From Rheinheimera sp. (GTDB taxonomy: Bacteria > Pseudomonadota > Gammaproteobacteria > Enterobacterales > Alteromonadaceae): a stretch of 64,000 nucleotides of DNA. This document shows, one piece after another, positions 8,135 through 17,695 of this stretch (positions are counted from its first letter, which is position 1; each line of letters begins with the position of its first letter). A model generated the notes under the pieces. The model worked only from the letters and a program-made list of their open reading frames with translations, ran no database searches and was not told where the DNA came from. The stretch lies in NCBI RefSeq assembly GCF_030824435.1, contig NZ_JAVBXS010000027.1, forward strand, positions 62,001 to 126,000, written 5' to 3'. The position numbers were made by a program, and so were the translations under genes.

Positions 8135-9158
8135 TGTAGAGAACAAACCGGCCTTTGATGTCGGCAAATTAGATGGCGTGGAAAAAGCCGCCATCCTGCT
8201 GCTGAGTTTATCGGAAGAAGACGCAGCGCAGATCTTAAAACATCTCGAACCCAAACAAGTGCAAAAAGTGGGTATGGCGATGGCGCAGATTGAAGATCTG
8301 AACCAGGCCAAAATTTCTGCGGTGCACCGTTTGTTTATCGAACAAATTCAGAACTTCAGCACCATTGGCTTCCAGAGTGAAGACTTTATTCGCCGTGCTT
8401 TAACAGCGGCTTTGGGTGAAGAAAAAGCCTCGAACCTGATTGACCAGATCATCTTAGGTGGTGGTGCCAAAGGTCTGGATTCACTGAAATGGATGGATTC
8501 CAAGCAGGTGGCCAACATCATCCGCAACGAACACCCGCAAATTCAGACCATTGTATTGTCTTACCTGGAGCCTGAGCAGTCGGCGGAGATTTTGTCGCAG
8601 TTCCCGGAAAAAGTGCGGCTGGATTTAACCATGCGTATTGCCAACCTGGAAGAAGTACAACCTGCGGCCTTACAAGAATTAAACGAAATTATGGAGAAAC
8701 AGTTTGCCGGTCAGGCTGGTGCTCAGGCCGCAAAAATGGGCGGCTTAAAAGCAGCGGCCGACATTATGAACTACCTCGATACCAATATCGAAGGCCAGCT
8801 GATGGATTCTATCCGCGAGCACGACGAAGAAATGGCACAACAAATCCAGGACTTAATGTTTGTGTTCGAAAACCTGCTGGAAGTGGACGACAGGGCTATT
8901 CAGGCTATCCTGCGTGAAGTTCAGCAGGATGTGCTGATGAAAGCACTCAAAGGCACAGACGACAATTTAAAAGAGAAAATTCTGAAAAATATGTCCAAAC
9001 GTGCCGCCGAGATGCTGGCAGACGATCTCGAAGCCATGGGTCCGGTGCGGGTCAGCGAAGTGGAAACGGCGCAAAAAGAAATTCTGTCGACCGCCCGTCG
9101 TCTGGCCGATGCCGGCGAAATTATGTTGGGCGGCGGTGGTGGCGAAGACTTCCTGTAA
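8127..9158 (+). CDS. fliG: Flagellar motor switch protein FliG
   Basis: A 343-residue rotor protein, normal length. It has the N-terminal FliF-binding domain, the middle EHPQ motif (NEHPQIQTIVLSYLEP, about residues 135-150) and a C-terminal charged torque-generating helix. The end carries a poly-Gly tail (LGGGGGEDF). It interacts with FliM and the stators for rotation and switching. It overlaps fliF by 8 bases and is separated from fliH by an unusual nested hairpin. Confidence 0.96.
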   Translation: MSNVENKPAFDVGKLDGVEKAAILLLSLSEEDAAQILKHLEPKQVQKVGMAMAQIEDLNQAKISAVHRLFIEQIQNFSTIGFQSEDFIRRALTAALGEEKASNLIDQIILGGGAKGLDSLKWMDSKQVANIIRNEHPQIQTIVLSYLEPEQSAEILSQFPEKVRLDLTMRIANLEEVQPAALQELNEIMEKQFAGQAGAQAAKMGGLKAAADIMNYLDTNIEGQLMDSIREHDEEMAQQIQDLMFVFENLLEVDDRAIQAILREVQQDVLMKALKGTDDNLKEKILKNMSKRAAEMLADDLEAMGPVRVSEVETAQKEILSTARRLADAGEIMLGGGGGEDFL

Positions 9159-9166
9159 CAGCCCGC

Positions 9167-9210
9167 TGTCAGGCCGTTAAAATCGCAGTGGCGATGGCGA
9201 GGGCCTGACA
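9167..9210 (+). repeat. Nested stem-loop between fliG and fliH
   Basis: The outer arms TGTCAGGCC (9167-9175) and GGCCTGACA (9202-9210) are exact complements. Inside them a second perfect stem, ATCGC (9182-9186) with GCGAT (9191-9195), closes on AGTG. It lies within the operon, starts 8 bases after the fliG stop and has no U tract. It could stabilise the upstream mRNA or tune expression of fliH onward. Confidence 0.6.
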
Positions 9211-9247
9211 CCATACTTTGCTTTATGTATTGATTGAGTTGTTTGCC

Positions 9248-10132
9248 ATGAGCACAAATTTATTCCAGCAAAACCGCCCATTTAAACCCGATGAAGGGGT
9301 GATGGATATTCTGAAAGAGTGGCAGCTGCCAGAGCAGCAAGACGGCCAGACCGACGCCACTGTGCAGCAGAATGCTGCGTCAGCACCCGTCAAACCTGCA
9401 GTGCAATCACCGGCAACCCAGTTTAAAACCAATGCTTTTTATAAAACCAAACCAGAACCAGGCCGGCCACAACACAAGGCGCCGGAAGAGTTAACTGTCA
9501 AACCGCTGACGGCTGAAGATATTGATGAAATCCGTCAGGCAGCTTACGAAGACGGCGCAGCCCAGGGTAAAGAAGAAGGTTTTAGCCAGGGTTATGCACA
9601 AGGCCGGGAGCAGGGTTATCAGGATGGCTTACAACAAGGCCAGGCCGAAGGCAAAAAACAAGGTTTGCAGGAAGGTGAAGGTCTGATCCGTGAACAACTG
9701 GCACAGCTGCAAAACCTGATTGAACAGTTACAAAAACCGCTGGAAAAAGTTGATGCACAAGTGGAACAAGCGCTGTTAACTTTGAGTCTGGCTATGGCCG
9801 AAGCAGTGATAGGTGTGGAAGTCAAAACCAATCCACAACTGATATTACAAAGCCTGCGCCAGGCGGTGGAGTCTTTGCCTTATCAGGCAGAAAAACTCAC
9901 CATCAAATTACATCCGGACGATTTAGCTGTGGTACGCAGTCATTACAGCGAACAGGATTTGCTGGAAAGGCAATGGCAGTTAAGGGCAGAACCCTCTTTT
10001 AACCCGGGCGATTGCCGGGTGGAGTCTGCTGAATCTACAGTCGATCGCAGCCTTAAATTAAGATTGCAAAGTAGCTTGGAGCACTTTTTGCAGGAGCCTG
10101 TACAAAGCCCGTCAGCACCGGCGGAAGATTGA
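9248..10132 (+). CDS. fliH: Flagellar assembly protein FliH
   Basis: A 294-residue regulator of the FliI export ATPase. Around residues 102-144 it has the typical run of G-x3-G helix repeats, such as GYAQGREQGYQDG. The C-terminal domain (about 180-280) binds FliI. I chose ATG at 9248, which gives MSTNLFQQNRPFKP. An in-frame TTG at 9218 would add 10 residues lacking family character. It lies between two intergenic hairpins, with fliI 29 bases downstream. Confidence 0.93.
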   Translation: MSTNLFQQNRPFKPDEGVMDILKEWQLPEQQDGQTDATVQQNAASAPVKPAVQSPATQFKTNAFYKTKPEPGRPQHKAPEELTVKPLTAEDIDEIRQAAYEDGAAQGKEEGFSQGYAQGREQGYQDGLQQGQAEGKKQGLQEGEGLIREQLAQLQNLIEQLQKPLEKVDAQVEQALLTLSLAMAEAVIGVEVKTNPQLILQSLRQAVESLPYQAEKLTIKLHPDDLAVVRSHYSEQDLLERQWQLRAEPSFNPGDCRVESAESTVDRSLKLRLQSSLEHFLQEPVQSPSAPAED

Positions 10133-10133
10133 C

Positions 10134-10151
10134 GCAGTGATCCCCCACTGC
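10134..10151 (+). repeat. Short hairpin between fliH and fliI
   Basis: GCAGTG (10134-10139) pairs with CACTGC (10146-10151) over a six-base loop. It lies directly after the fliH stop and just before the fliI Shine-Dalgarno (AAGGA). It may modulate translation of fliI. Confidence 0.4.
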
Positions 10152-10161
10152 AAGGATTTGC

Positions 10162-11499
10162 ATGAGTACTTCAAGTCTGGCAGAGCGCCTGCTGCAACAA
10201 CAACAATATATTAAAGCCAATAAAGCTGTGGTGGCCGGCCGCCTGGTGCGGGTGGTTGGTTTAACCCTTGAAGCCACTGGCCTGAGCGCTGCTATAGGTC
10301 AAACCTGCGAAGTGGAAACAGCCGCTGGCCAGTTACAAGCTGAAGTGGTCGGTTTTGCCAAAGATCGTATTTTCCTGATGCCCAAAGATGATGTGACAGG
10401 TGTCGTGCCTGGCGCCCGGGTTACCCCTTTGGTTGATTATAAAGGGGTGCCGCTCAGCATGGCTTTGTTAGGCCGGGTGATTGACGGTGCCGGTAAACCG
10501 CTGGATGGCCGTGGACCTGTGCTTGCCAATGAATACAGCACAGGCAAAAAAGCGCCTATTAACCCGCTGCAACGCCGTCCGATAAAACAGCCGCTGGACG
10601 TTGGCGTGCGTGCTATCAACAGTATTATCACTGTTGGCAAAGGCCAGCGCATGGGCTTGTTTGCCGGTTCTGGTGTGGGTAAATCAGTGTTACTCGGCAT
10701 GATGACGCGCGGTACCGCTGCTGATGTGATAGTGGTTGGGCTGGTGGGGGAACGTGGCCGTGAAGTGAAAGAATTTATTGATGAAATTCTTGGTGATGAA
10801 GGCCGCAGAAGAGCCGTTGTGGTGGCAGCTCCTGCTGATGTGTCACCTTTGATGCGCCTGAAAGGTTGTGAAACAGCGGTGCAGGTGGCGGAATATTTCC
10901 GTGACCAGGGTCTGGATGTGTTGCTGCTGCTCGATTCTGTCACCCGTTATGCTCAGGCGCAGCGTGAAATTGCGCTGGCTGTTGGTGAGCCGCCGGCCAC
11001 TAAAGGTTATCCGCCATCAGTGTTTGCCAAATTGCCGGCGCTGGTGGAGAGGGCTGGCAATGGTGCTGAAGGACAAGGTTCTATCACGGCTTTTTATACC
11101 GTACTTTCGGAAGGTGACGATTTACAGGACCCTATAGCTGATGCTGCCCGCGCTATTCTGGACGGTCACATCGTTTTATCCCGTCAACTGGCTGACAGCG
11201 GCCATTTTCCGGCCATCGATATTGAAAAATCTATCAGCAGGGTGATGCCGGCTGTTACCAGCAATGAACATCAGTTGCTGGCGCGCGCCATTAAACAGTT
11301 GTATGCCAGTTATAGCCAAAGCAAAGATTTAATTGCCATCGGTGCTTATGTCAAAGGTTCGGATCCAATGTTGGATCTGGCCATCAGTCTGATGCCAAAA
11401 ATTAATAAATTCCTGCAGCAGGGCATGACAGAGGTGGTGCCTTATGACGAAAGCCTGAGCCTGTTATCGGCGCTGATCCCACAAGGCAGAGGAGTCTGA
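10162..11499 (+). CDS. fliI: Flagellum-specific export ATPase FliI
   Basis: A 445-residue F1-beta-like ATPase. The Walker A loop [13 protein letters not shown] lies at about residues 169-181, followed by [10 protein letters not shown] and the [17 protein letters not shown] segment. It powers unfolding and delivery of substrates to the flagellar type III export gate, as a hexamer with FliH and FliJ. Length is typical and fliJ follows after two bases. Confidence 0.97.
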   Translation: MSTSSLAERLLQQQQYIKANKAVVAGRLVRVVGLTLEATGLSAAIGQTCEVETAAGQLQAEVVGFAKDRIFLMPKDDVTGVVPGARVTPLVDYKGVPLSMALLGRVIDGAGKPLDGRGPVLANEYSTGKKAPINPLQRRPIKQPLDVGVRAINSIITVGKGQRMGLFAGSGVGKSVLLGMMTRGTAADVIVVGLVGERGREVKEFIDEILGDEGRRRAVVVAAPADVSPLMRLKGCETAVQVAEYFRDQGLDVLLLLDSVTRYAQAQREIALAVGEPPATKGYPPSVFAKLPALVERAGNGAEGQGSITAFYTVLSEGDDLQDPIADAARAILDGHIVLSRQLADSGHFPAIDIEKSISRVMPAVTSNEHQLLARAIKQLYASYSQSKDLIAIGAYVKGSDPMLDLAISLMPKINKFLQQGMTEVVPYDESLSLLSALIPQGRGV

Positions 11500-11501
11500 G
11501 C

Positions 11502-11954
11502 ATGGCGTTACCGCAATTACAGTTATTGGCCAAAGTACAACGCGAAAAAGAAGACAAATTGCAGGCGCTGTTTATTCAGGCGCAGCAGTTTGCCAACAAC
11601 CAACAAGACAAATATGACGGCCTGGCCAATTACCGCACCGACTATATCCGCCAGAGCCAACAGCGCGGTATGCAGGGTGTGCAAAGCCGGCAGTTTAACC
11701 AGTATCTGAATTTTATTACCAAACTGGATCAGGCGCTGGAGCAGCAGAATATGCAGGTGCAACAAGCCAAAAAAGTGGCGGAAACCCGCAGGGTAAACTG
11801 GATTTTGATGCAACGTAAACGCAAAGCCATTGATTTATTGATAGAAAAAGAGCTGGAAAAAATCGCCATCAAAGCACAAAAACAAGAACAAAAAATGCTG
11901 GATGAAATTGCCACCCAGCAGTTTTTCCGTAATTTGCATAGTGAAGCCGGTTAA
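11502..11954 (+). CDS. fliJ: Flagellar export chaperone FliJ
   Basis: A 150-residue, almost entirely coiled-coil protein rich in Gln and Lys, with RKRKAIDLLIEKELEK near the C-terminus. FliJ sits inside the FliI ring and escorts empty chaperones. Position after fliI and size match the family. It ends the first class II operon; a 168-base gap precedes fliK. Confidence 0.92.
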   Translation: MALPQLQLLAKVQREKEDKLQALFIQAQQFANNQQDKYDGLANYRTDYIRQSQQRGMQGVQSRQFNQYLNFITKLDQALEQQNMQVQQAKKVAETRRVNWILMQRKRKAIDLLIEKELEKIAIKAQKQEQKMLDEIATQQFFRNLHSEAG

Positions 11955-12122
11955 TTCAGCAAGCTTGCCAAGCTCTGGCGCGATTTTTGAATAGGAATTT
12001 GTACAGCAAATATCAGTTCAGCAACTGTGCCTGAGCTCAGGGTGTTTGTCGCTGTCGGTACAGCCTGATGTCACAGGCTCCTGGCGGCAATAGGCAACCA
12101 AATCAGGAAAACGGGAGTTCAG

Positions 12123-14087
12123 ATGAGTATCGACATGCAGTTTTCTTTGTTAAGCAGTGACTTAGATGCAGCAAAACCAACAACGGCCAAGGTGCGTAGC
12201 ACTGAAGGTGGCTGTGGTGACAAAGGTTTTGGTGACGTATTTGAAGAAAAACTGCAACAAGCCACAGAGCCGGAGCAGGGGGCAGAGATCACCCAGAGTA
12301 TACTGCTAACAGGGCAGGAAGTTGCCGCCATGCTGAGCGATAGTGTGCAAGGCACAACACAAAACGCTGAACTTGCTGCCGGTGCAGAAAACTCAGAGGG
12401 TGTTGCGGGTGTAAAAAGCATAGAAAGCCCAGCAATTTTGCAACCCGGCGCACAAACAGATCTGGATGAAACTGCTGTAAGTATTGATGAAAACTCAGAC
12501 ACAAATACCAACCATCTTGCATCTGATGACAGCGGATCTTTATTTCAGTTAATTGGCAAAGCCCGTGATTATGCCGCTGAGCTTGGTGCTGCGCCGGCGC
12601 AAAAAGATCAGGCAGTGCAGCTGAGCACAGCTGAACTGGCAGCACTGACCACGCTAAATGCAGATAAGGATGTTAACAACAACCTTTTATTGCTGACCGA
12701 AGATCAGGCTGTGTTGCCAATTGAACCCTTGTTACAAGGTCAGGGTAATAACACCGGCACACAAGCATCAGACTCAGCCACTCAGGCCGCAACCCAAGCC
12801 GCCACCAAACAACAGGGACTGGCAGATGCAAGCCAGGCCTTCGCTGGGGGACAACTGAATGCTGCAGACAACAGCATGTCACCGGATAAAGCCAGCAGTG
12901 CCCAAAGCGAAGCATTACCGCAGTTATTGCCACAACAGCAGGACAAAACCTCCACGGACAAGCTGACAACAGATGCTGCTGATAAACCGGCTTTGTCGCA
13001 AGTTGCTGCTGAGGATAAAAATGCTGCTACAAAACAGCAGCTTGCATCAGCTGAACAGGCTGGTTTGCATGGCGACCTTGTTGAAGGCAAAGCCGCTGTA
13101 ACAGCACAGGACAGCGGCAAAACAGCCCAGCTCAGCGCAGCACAGTTGTTGCCCCAACACGATGCCAATGCTGCTGCGCACGCAGCGCGGCCAGCGGTGA
13201 GCGGATTGTCCGATTCAACAGCCCCAGAGTCAGCTCAGATAAACGCTGAACAAGCCGATTTATCAGGAGCTCTGCTGACGCCGGCTCTTCAGCTGGAGTC
13301 TGGGCCGAATAAAAATAACAATAAAACAGCAGCGCCCAGTTTTGCTGAATTTCAAAAATCGGCCAATGCAGCTTTAGCCCAGCAGCAAAAACAACAACAA
13401 ACAGAAAACCAACAATTACCGGGACAGCAGGGGGGGCAGCCAGCCGACAGCCCAATATCTGACATGATTGTGGCGCAGCCAGGACTTGTGACACATGAGC
13501 AACCTGCGCTTGCCGTTTCTTTAGGTGCCACTGAAAAAGCTTTGGGTAGCAGCGGTTTGAACCAATCAGGTTCGCAGTCGGGTGGACAATCCGGCCATCA
13601 TGCCCAAAGCAGCTTCAGCCAGATTTTAGCGGCGCGTCAGGCAGATAGTCAGATCCAGACGCTGCCCACTTTATCATTACTGGAGCCTACAGCGGCTAAT
13701 CAGCTCAAAGAGCGGGTGATGTTTCAGGTCAATCAAAAAATTCAAAGTGCAGATATCCGATTGGCCCCTGAAGAGCTTGGCTCAGTACAAATTAAAATAA
13801 ATCTGCAGCAAGAGCAGTTGTCGGTGCAGTTTGTGGTGCAACAAAGTGCCGCCAAAGAAGCGCTTGAGCAACAAATGCCAAGATTAAAAGAACTGTTGCA
13901 GGAACAGGGTATGGCGCTGACGGATGGTCAGGTCCATCAACAGCAGCGTGAACAACAGGGCCGCGAAGATGAACGCAGTGCAGCAACAGGCCACAATAAG
14001 CCGGTCGCCGCAGGGCAGGAAGAAGAAGCGCTGATGCAACAGGTACAAGTCGCAGTATCGGACCGGATGGTGGATTATTACGCTTAA
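12123..14087 (+). CDS. fliK: Hook-length control protein FliK
   Basis: A 654-residue protein with a long, low-complexity, Ala/Gln/Ser-rich N-terminal ruler region. The C-terminal Flg_hook domain (about residues 525-600) includes ADIRLAPEELGSVQIKI and VQFVVQQSAAKEALEQ. FliK measures hook length and switches FlhB export specificity. It is longer than the enteric version, common for polar flagella. The preceding 168 bases hold a 6-bp hairpin at 12062-12079 and a sub-consensus sigma-54-like site but no convincing promoter. Confidence 0.92.
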   Translation: MSIDMQFSLLSSDLDAAKPTTAKVRSTEGGCGDKGFGDVFEEKLQQATEPEQGAEITQSILLTGQEVAAMLSDSVQGTTQNAELAAGAENSEGVAGVKSIESPAILQPGAQTDLDETAVSIDENSDTNTNHLASDDSGSLFQLIGKARDYAAELGAAPAQKDQAVQLSTAELAALTTLNADKDVNNNLLLLTEDQAVLPIEPLLQGQGNNTGTQASDSATQAATQAATKQQGLADASQAFAGGQLNAADNSMSPDKASSAQSEALPQLLPQQQDKTSTDKLTTDAADKPALSQVAAEDKNAATKQQLASAEQAGLHGDLVEGKAAVTAQDSGKTAQLSAAQLLPQHDANAAAHAARPAVSGLSDSTAPESAQINAEQADLSGALLTPALQLESGPNKNNNKTAAPSFAEFQKSANAALAQQQKQQQTENQQLPGQQGGQPADSPISDMIVAQPGLVTHEQPALAVSLGATEKALGSSGLNQSGSQSGGQSGHHAQSSFSQILAARQADSQIQTLPTLSLLEPTAANQLKERVMFQVNQKIQSADIRLAPEELGSVQIKINLQQEQLSVQFVVQQSAAKEALEQQMPRLKELLQEQGMALTDGQVHQQQREQQGREDERSAATGHNKPVAAGQEEEALMQQVQVAVSDRMVDYYA

Positions 14088-14182
14088 CTGGCGGTGGAAC
14101 AGCCTTCTGGCACGATGTTGATTGCGTTTGTCAGGACAAGCGGTAAATAATAGTAAAAAACCGCAACTGAACCGGAGTTCAA

Positions 14183-14716
14183 ATGGCTGCTGAAAAAGAT
14201 CTGCAAATCGCCGATGGCGGAGCAAAAAAGAAAAAAATGATCATCATTGCCGCGGCAGTGGTGGTACTTGGGGCTGGTGTGGGTGGCTATTTTGCATTTA
14301 GTGGTGGTGATGAACCTGCCGCTGCACCTGCAACAGCTACAGAAGCGCCGGCTGCTGAAGGTGAAGCTGCGGCAAAAGATCCGGCCGGTGAAGTAGGCAC
14401 GGCACTCTATGTGTCAATGCCACGGCCATTTGTATTTAACGTGCCGGGTGCCGCGCGTGACCGGCTGGTACAGATCAAGGTGCAGGTGCTGGTGCGCGGC
14501 ACTAACAATGAAGAAATTGCCAAACAGCATATTCCGTTAATGGAAAGCACCATGCTCAGAACTTTTAGTAAAGCCAATGCAGATGATTTGGTGACTGCAG
14601 CCGGCAAAGACACCTTAAAAGCAGCGGCACTAAAAGATGTGCAGGAAGCGCTGATTGGGGTTGCCGGTAGTCCTATAGTGGAAGAAGTGCTGTTTACCGG
14701 CTTTGTAATGCAATAA
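14183..14716 (+). CDS. fliL: Flagellar basal body-associated protein FliL
   Basis: A 177-residue protein with a Lys-rich cytoplasmic start and one membrane helix at about residues 18-38 (MIIIAAAVVVLGAGVGGYFAF). An Ala/Glu-rich linker leads into the periplasmic stomatin-like FliL domain. FliL rings the stator units and supports torque. It follows fliK after 95 bases and heads the fliLMNOPQR-flhB stretch. Confidence 0.93.
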   Translation: MAAEKDLQIADGGAKKKKMIIIAAAVVVLGAGVGGYFAFSGGDEPAAAPATATEAPAAEGEAAAKDPAGEVGTALYVSMPRPFVFNVPGAARDRLVQIKVQVLVRGTNNEEIAKQHIPLMESTMLRTFSKANADDLVTAAGKDTLKAAALKDVQEALIGVAGSPIVEEVLFTGFVMQ

Positions 14717-14746
14717 GTCTGAGTATGCAGACAGAGGGTAACCAAC

Positions 14747-15841
14747 TTGACTGATTTACTGTCACAAGACGAAATTGACGCGCTATTGCATGGTGTTGAT
14801 GACGTCGAAGAAGAAGAAATAGAGGACGGTTCCGGCCCCGGTGGTCGTTCGGCTCTTGAATATGATTTTTCTTCGCAGGACCGTATCGTCCGTGGCCGGA
14901 TGCCAACACTGGAAATGGTGAACGAGCGTTTTGCCCGGCATATGCGTATCAGCTTGTTTAATATGATGCGCCGCACCGCCGAAGTGTCGATCAACGGTGT
15001 GCAGATGATCAAGTTTGGTGAATATGTGCACACCTTGTTTGTACCGACCAGCTTAAATATGGTGCGCTTCCGTCCACTGAAAGGTACTGGCCTTATTACC
15101 ATGGAAGCGCGGTTAGTCTTTATTCTGGTAGACAACTTCTTTGGTGGTGATGGCCGTTATCACGCCAAAATTGAAGGCCGTGAATTTACCCCAACCGAAC
15201 GCCGTATCATTCAGATGTTGTTAAAGCTCATCTTTGAAGATTACAAAGAAGCCTGGGCGCCAGTGATGGACGTGTCTTTTGAATATCTGGACTCTGAAGT
15301 TAACCCGGCGATGGCCAACATTGTCAGTCCAACTGAAGTGGTGGTGATCAGCTCCTTCCATATTGAGCTGGATGGTGGTGGCGGTGATTTCCACGTAGCT
15401 TTGCCATATTCAATGCTGGAGCCTATCCGCGAACTGCTGGATGCCGGTGTACAAAGTGACAAAGAAGACACTGACCTGCGCTGGAGTAAGGCGCTGCGTG
15501 ACGAAATTATGGATGTGAAGGTGAATCTCAGTACCAAAATGATGGATGTTGAGCTGACGCTGGAACAGGTGATGAATATGCAGCCTGGCGATATTATTCC
15601 GGTGGAAATACCGGAACACATTACGGTGTTGATTGAAGATCTGCCAACATACCGCGCCAAAATGGGTCGCTCCCGTGACAATGTGGCATTAAAAATAATT
15701 GAAAAAATTAAACGACCAGAGTCGGTTAAATCTGAAATGCATGTATTTACCAAAGGCGGTCGCCGTTTAGACAGCGACGCTGATATCAGTGAATTAGAAG
15801 CAGATTTGATCTTATCTGAACAACCAGAGGACAGATGGTAA
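14747..15841 (+). CDS. fliM: Flagellar motor switch protein FliM
   Basis: A 364-residue protein with the CheY-P-binding N-terminus LLSQDEIDALLHG at residues 4-16, the CheC-like middle domain and the FliN-like C-terminal domain. FliM forms the C-ring and receives the chemotaxis signal from CheY. The start codon is TTG at 14747, with AGAGGG upstream; this gives exactly the conserved N-terminus. It ends in TAATG, overlapping fliN. Confidence 0.96.
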   Translation: MTDLLSQDEIDALLHGVDDVEEEEIEDGSGPGGRSALEYDFSSQDRIVRGRMPTLEMVNERFARHMRISLFNMMRRTAEVSINGVQMIKFGEYVHTLFVPTSLNMVRFRPLKGTGLITMEARLVFILVDNFFGGDGRYHAKIEGREFTPTERRIIQMLLKLIFEDYKEAWAPVMDVSFEYLDSEVNPAMANIVSPTEVVVISSFHIELDGGGGDFHVALPYSMLEPIRELLDAGVQSDKEDTDLRWSKALRDEIMDVKVNLSTKMMDVELTLEQVMNMQPGDIIPVEIPEHITVLIEDLPTYRAKMGRSRDNVALKIIEKIKRPESVKSEMHVFTKGGRRLDSDADISELEADLILSEQPEDRW

Positions 15842-16239
15842 TGGCTGACGATAAAGACACCATGGACGAATGGGCTGCGGCTTTAGCCGAAGCCGAAGGC
15901 ACGACAGAAGGTGATGGTGCTCTGCCGGTTGAGCTGGAAGAGTTACAGGAAGAAAGGGCGCCGATTTCGGCTGATGAAAAACGCAAACTGGATACTATTT
16001 TAGATATTCCTGTCACCATTTCGATGGAAGTGGGCCGCGCCAAAATCAGTATCCGTAACCTGCTGCAGTTAAACCAGGGTTCAGTGGTAGAGCTGGAACG
16101 GGTGGCCGGTGAGCCTTTGGATGTGCTGGTGAACGGTACTCTGATTGCCCACGGTGAAGTTGTTGTGGTCAACGACAAATTTGGTATTCGTTTAACTGAC
16201 GTGATCAGTCAGATTGAACGGATTAAGAAGTTACGCTAA
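15841..16239 (+). CDS. fliN: Flagellar motor switch protein FliN
   Basis: A 132-residue protein. The acidic N-terminal region is followed by the SpoA/FliN domain, with LDIPVTISMEVGRAKISI at about residues 57-74. FliN completes the C-ring and holds FliH. I prefer ATG at 15841, which overlaps the fliM stop (TAATG) and has AGAGG ten bases upstream. An in-frame ATG at 15835 is too close to that site. It overlaps fliO by one base. Confidence 0.94.
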   Translation: MADDKDTMDEWAAALAEAEGTTEGDGALPVELEELQEERAPISADEKRKLDTILDIPVTISMEVGRAKISIRNLLQLNQGSVVELERVAGEPLDVLVNGTLIAHGEVVVVNDKFGIRLTDVISQIERIKKLR

Positions 16240-16670
16240 TGCGCTGTTGTTATACCGCACTGGTTGTAGGCGCATCGTTATTGCCTTTGCAGTTGCTGGC
16301 ACAGGTGGCAGAGCAGGCACCGGCAGCAGCTGCAGCAACCAAAGAAGTCAGCAAAGCGTCAGCCAATTTACCCGGTGTTGGCCAGATCGTCATTTCTTTG
16401 GCGCTGGTGATAGGCCTGGTGCTGATGCTGGCTTTTGCCTATAAAAAAATGCAGTTCAGGTTACCTGGGGCAAAACATTTTCGTATTGTTTCTACCTTGA
16501 GTGTTGGTCCAAGAGAACGCATCTTAGTTATTGAAATACAAGGAAAACAACGGGTGATTGGCGTCACGCCAAACAACGTAAACTTCCTGTTTGAATTAGA
16601 AAATCCACTCCCCGAAGAAAAGTTGGCATCAGACTTTCATACGCAGTTACAGTCGTTCCTGAAAAAATAG
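16239..16670 (+). CDS. fliO: Flagellar export protein FliO
   Basis: A 143-residue membrane protein. A cleavable-looking N-terminal hydrophobic segment (to about residue 24) precedes a membrane helix around residues 47-66 (VISLALVIGLVLMLAFAY) and a cytoplasmic domain with LSVGPRERILVIEI. FliO helps assemble FliP in the export gate. Start overlaps the fliN stop (TAATG). Confidence 0.92.
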   Translation: MRCCYTALVVGASLLPLQLLAQVAEQAPAAAAATKEVSKASANLPGVGQIVISLALVIGLVLMLAFAYKKMQFRLPGAKHFRIVSTLSVGPRERILVIEIQGKQRVIGVTPNNVNFLFELENPLPEEKLASDFHTQLQSFLKK

Positions 16671-16679
16671 ATTGATGTC

Positions 16680-17423
16680 ATGTTCAGATGTTTTGTTCTG
16701 CTGCTGGTGCTGCTAAGCCCGGCAGCTTTTGCTGACAATGGTGCTATGTCGGCGCTGCAAATTACCACCAATCCCGATGGGTCGCAGGAGTACAGCGTAA
16801 CGCTGCAGGTCCTGGCGATGATGACGGCGCTGAGTTTCCTGCCGTCGATGATCATTATGATGACCTGTTTCACCCGTATTATTATTGTGCTGGCCATTTT
16901 GCGTCAGGCCATGGGTTTGATGCAAAGCCCGTCGAATCAGGTGTTGATTGGCATCACCATGTTTATGACCTTTTTTATTATGGCGCCGGTGTTTAAGCAG
17001 GTGAACGACACTGCAGTGCAACCTTATCTGGCGGAAAATATCACTTCATTACAGGCGTTGGATGCCGCAATTATTCCGGTGAAAGCCTTTATGCTGCAAC
17101 AAACCAGGATAAAAGATTTGGAAACCTTTGCCGATATTGCCGGCCATCCGCCGGTGGCAAATAACAAAGATTATCCCATTACCATCGTTATTCCGGCTTT
17201 TGTTACCAGTGAGCTGAAAACCGCCTTCCAGATTGGTTTTATGATTTTTATCCCGTTTTTGATCATCGATCTGGTGGTTGCCAGTGTGCTGATGGCCATG
17301 GGTATGATGATGTTGTCACCAATGATAGTGGCGCTGCCGTTCAAACTGATGATGTTTGTATTGGTTGATGGCTGGTTGTTGGTGATGGGCACTTTAGCCA
17401 CCAGTTATGGGGTAGGGACTTAA
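16680..17423 (+). CDS. fliP: Flagellar export gate protein FliP
   Basis: A 247-residue inner-membrane protein with an N-terminal signal peptide ([17 protein letters not shown]), typical of FliP. Membrane helices follow, with conserved stretches [15 protein letters not shown] and [17 protein letters not shown]. With FliQ and FliR it forms the helical export channel. fliQ starts one base after its stop. Confidence 0.96.
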   Translation: MFRCFVLLLVLLSPAAFADNGAMSALQITTNPDGSQEYSVTLQVLAMMTALSFLPSMIIMMTCFTRIIIVLAILRQAMGLMQSPSNQVLIGITMFMTFFIMAPVFKQVNDTAVQPYLAENITSLQALDAAIIPVKAFMLQQTRIKDLETFADIAGHPPVANNKDYPITIVIPAFVTSELKTAFQIGFMIFIPFLIIDLVVASVLMAMGMMMLSPMIVALPFKLMMFVLVDGWLLVMGTLATSYGVGT

Positions 17424-17424
17424 T

Positions 17425-17694
17425 ATGACACCGGAAATATTTGTTGATGTGCTAAACGATGCACTTTATATGGTGATTCTGATGGTCAGCGTCATTATTC
17501 TGCCGTCGCTGGCGATAGGTTTGGTGGTGGCGGTGTTTCAGGCGGCAACGTCCATTAACGAACAAACCTTAAGTTTTTTGCCCCGTCTGATTGTGACTTT
17601 GCTGGCGCTGATGTACGGCGGTCACTGGATGACACAAACTTTGATGGACTACACCACAGGTTTGTTTCTCAGTATTCCGACAGTGGTGAGCTGA
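17425..17694 (+). CDS. fliQ: Flagellar export gate protein FliQ
   Basis: An 89-residue protein with two membrane helices (about residues 16-40 and 52-72) and the conserved AATSINEQTLSFLPR segment between them. It is part of the FliPQR export channel. Spacing of one base on either side shows tight coupling with fliP and fliR. Confidence 0.96.
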   Translation: MTPEIFVDVLNDALYMVILMVSVIILPSLAIGLVVAVFQAATSINEQTLSFLPRLIVTLLALMYGGHWMTQTLMDYTTGLFLSIPTVVS

Positions 17695-17695
17695 G

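Noticed and set aside
11976-11990. Sigma-54-like TGGCGCGATTTTTGA upstream of fliK
   Set aside because: The spacing fits but the nearly invariant GC at -12 is GA, so it is not a convincing promoter.
14108-14125. TGGCACG between fliK and fliL, resembling a -24 element
   Set aside because: The following TTGC is three bases too far away; GG-N10 lands on AT.
14407-15135. Long open frame of 242 codons on the minus strand over fliL and fliM
   Set aside because: It is a shadow of two unmistakable genes, with low-complexity Ser/Ile/Arg content and no family signature.
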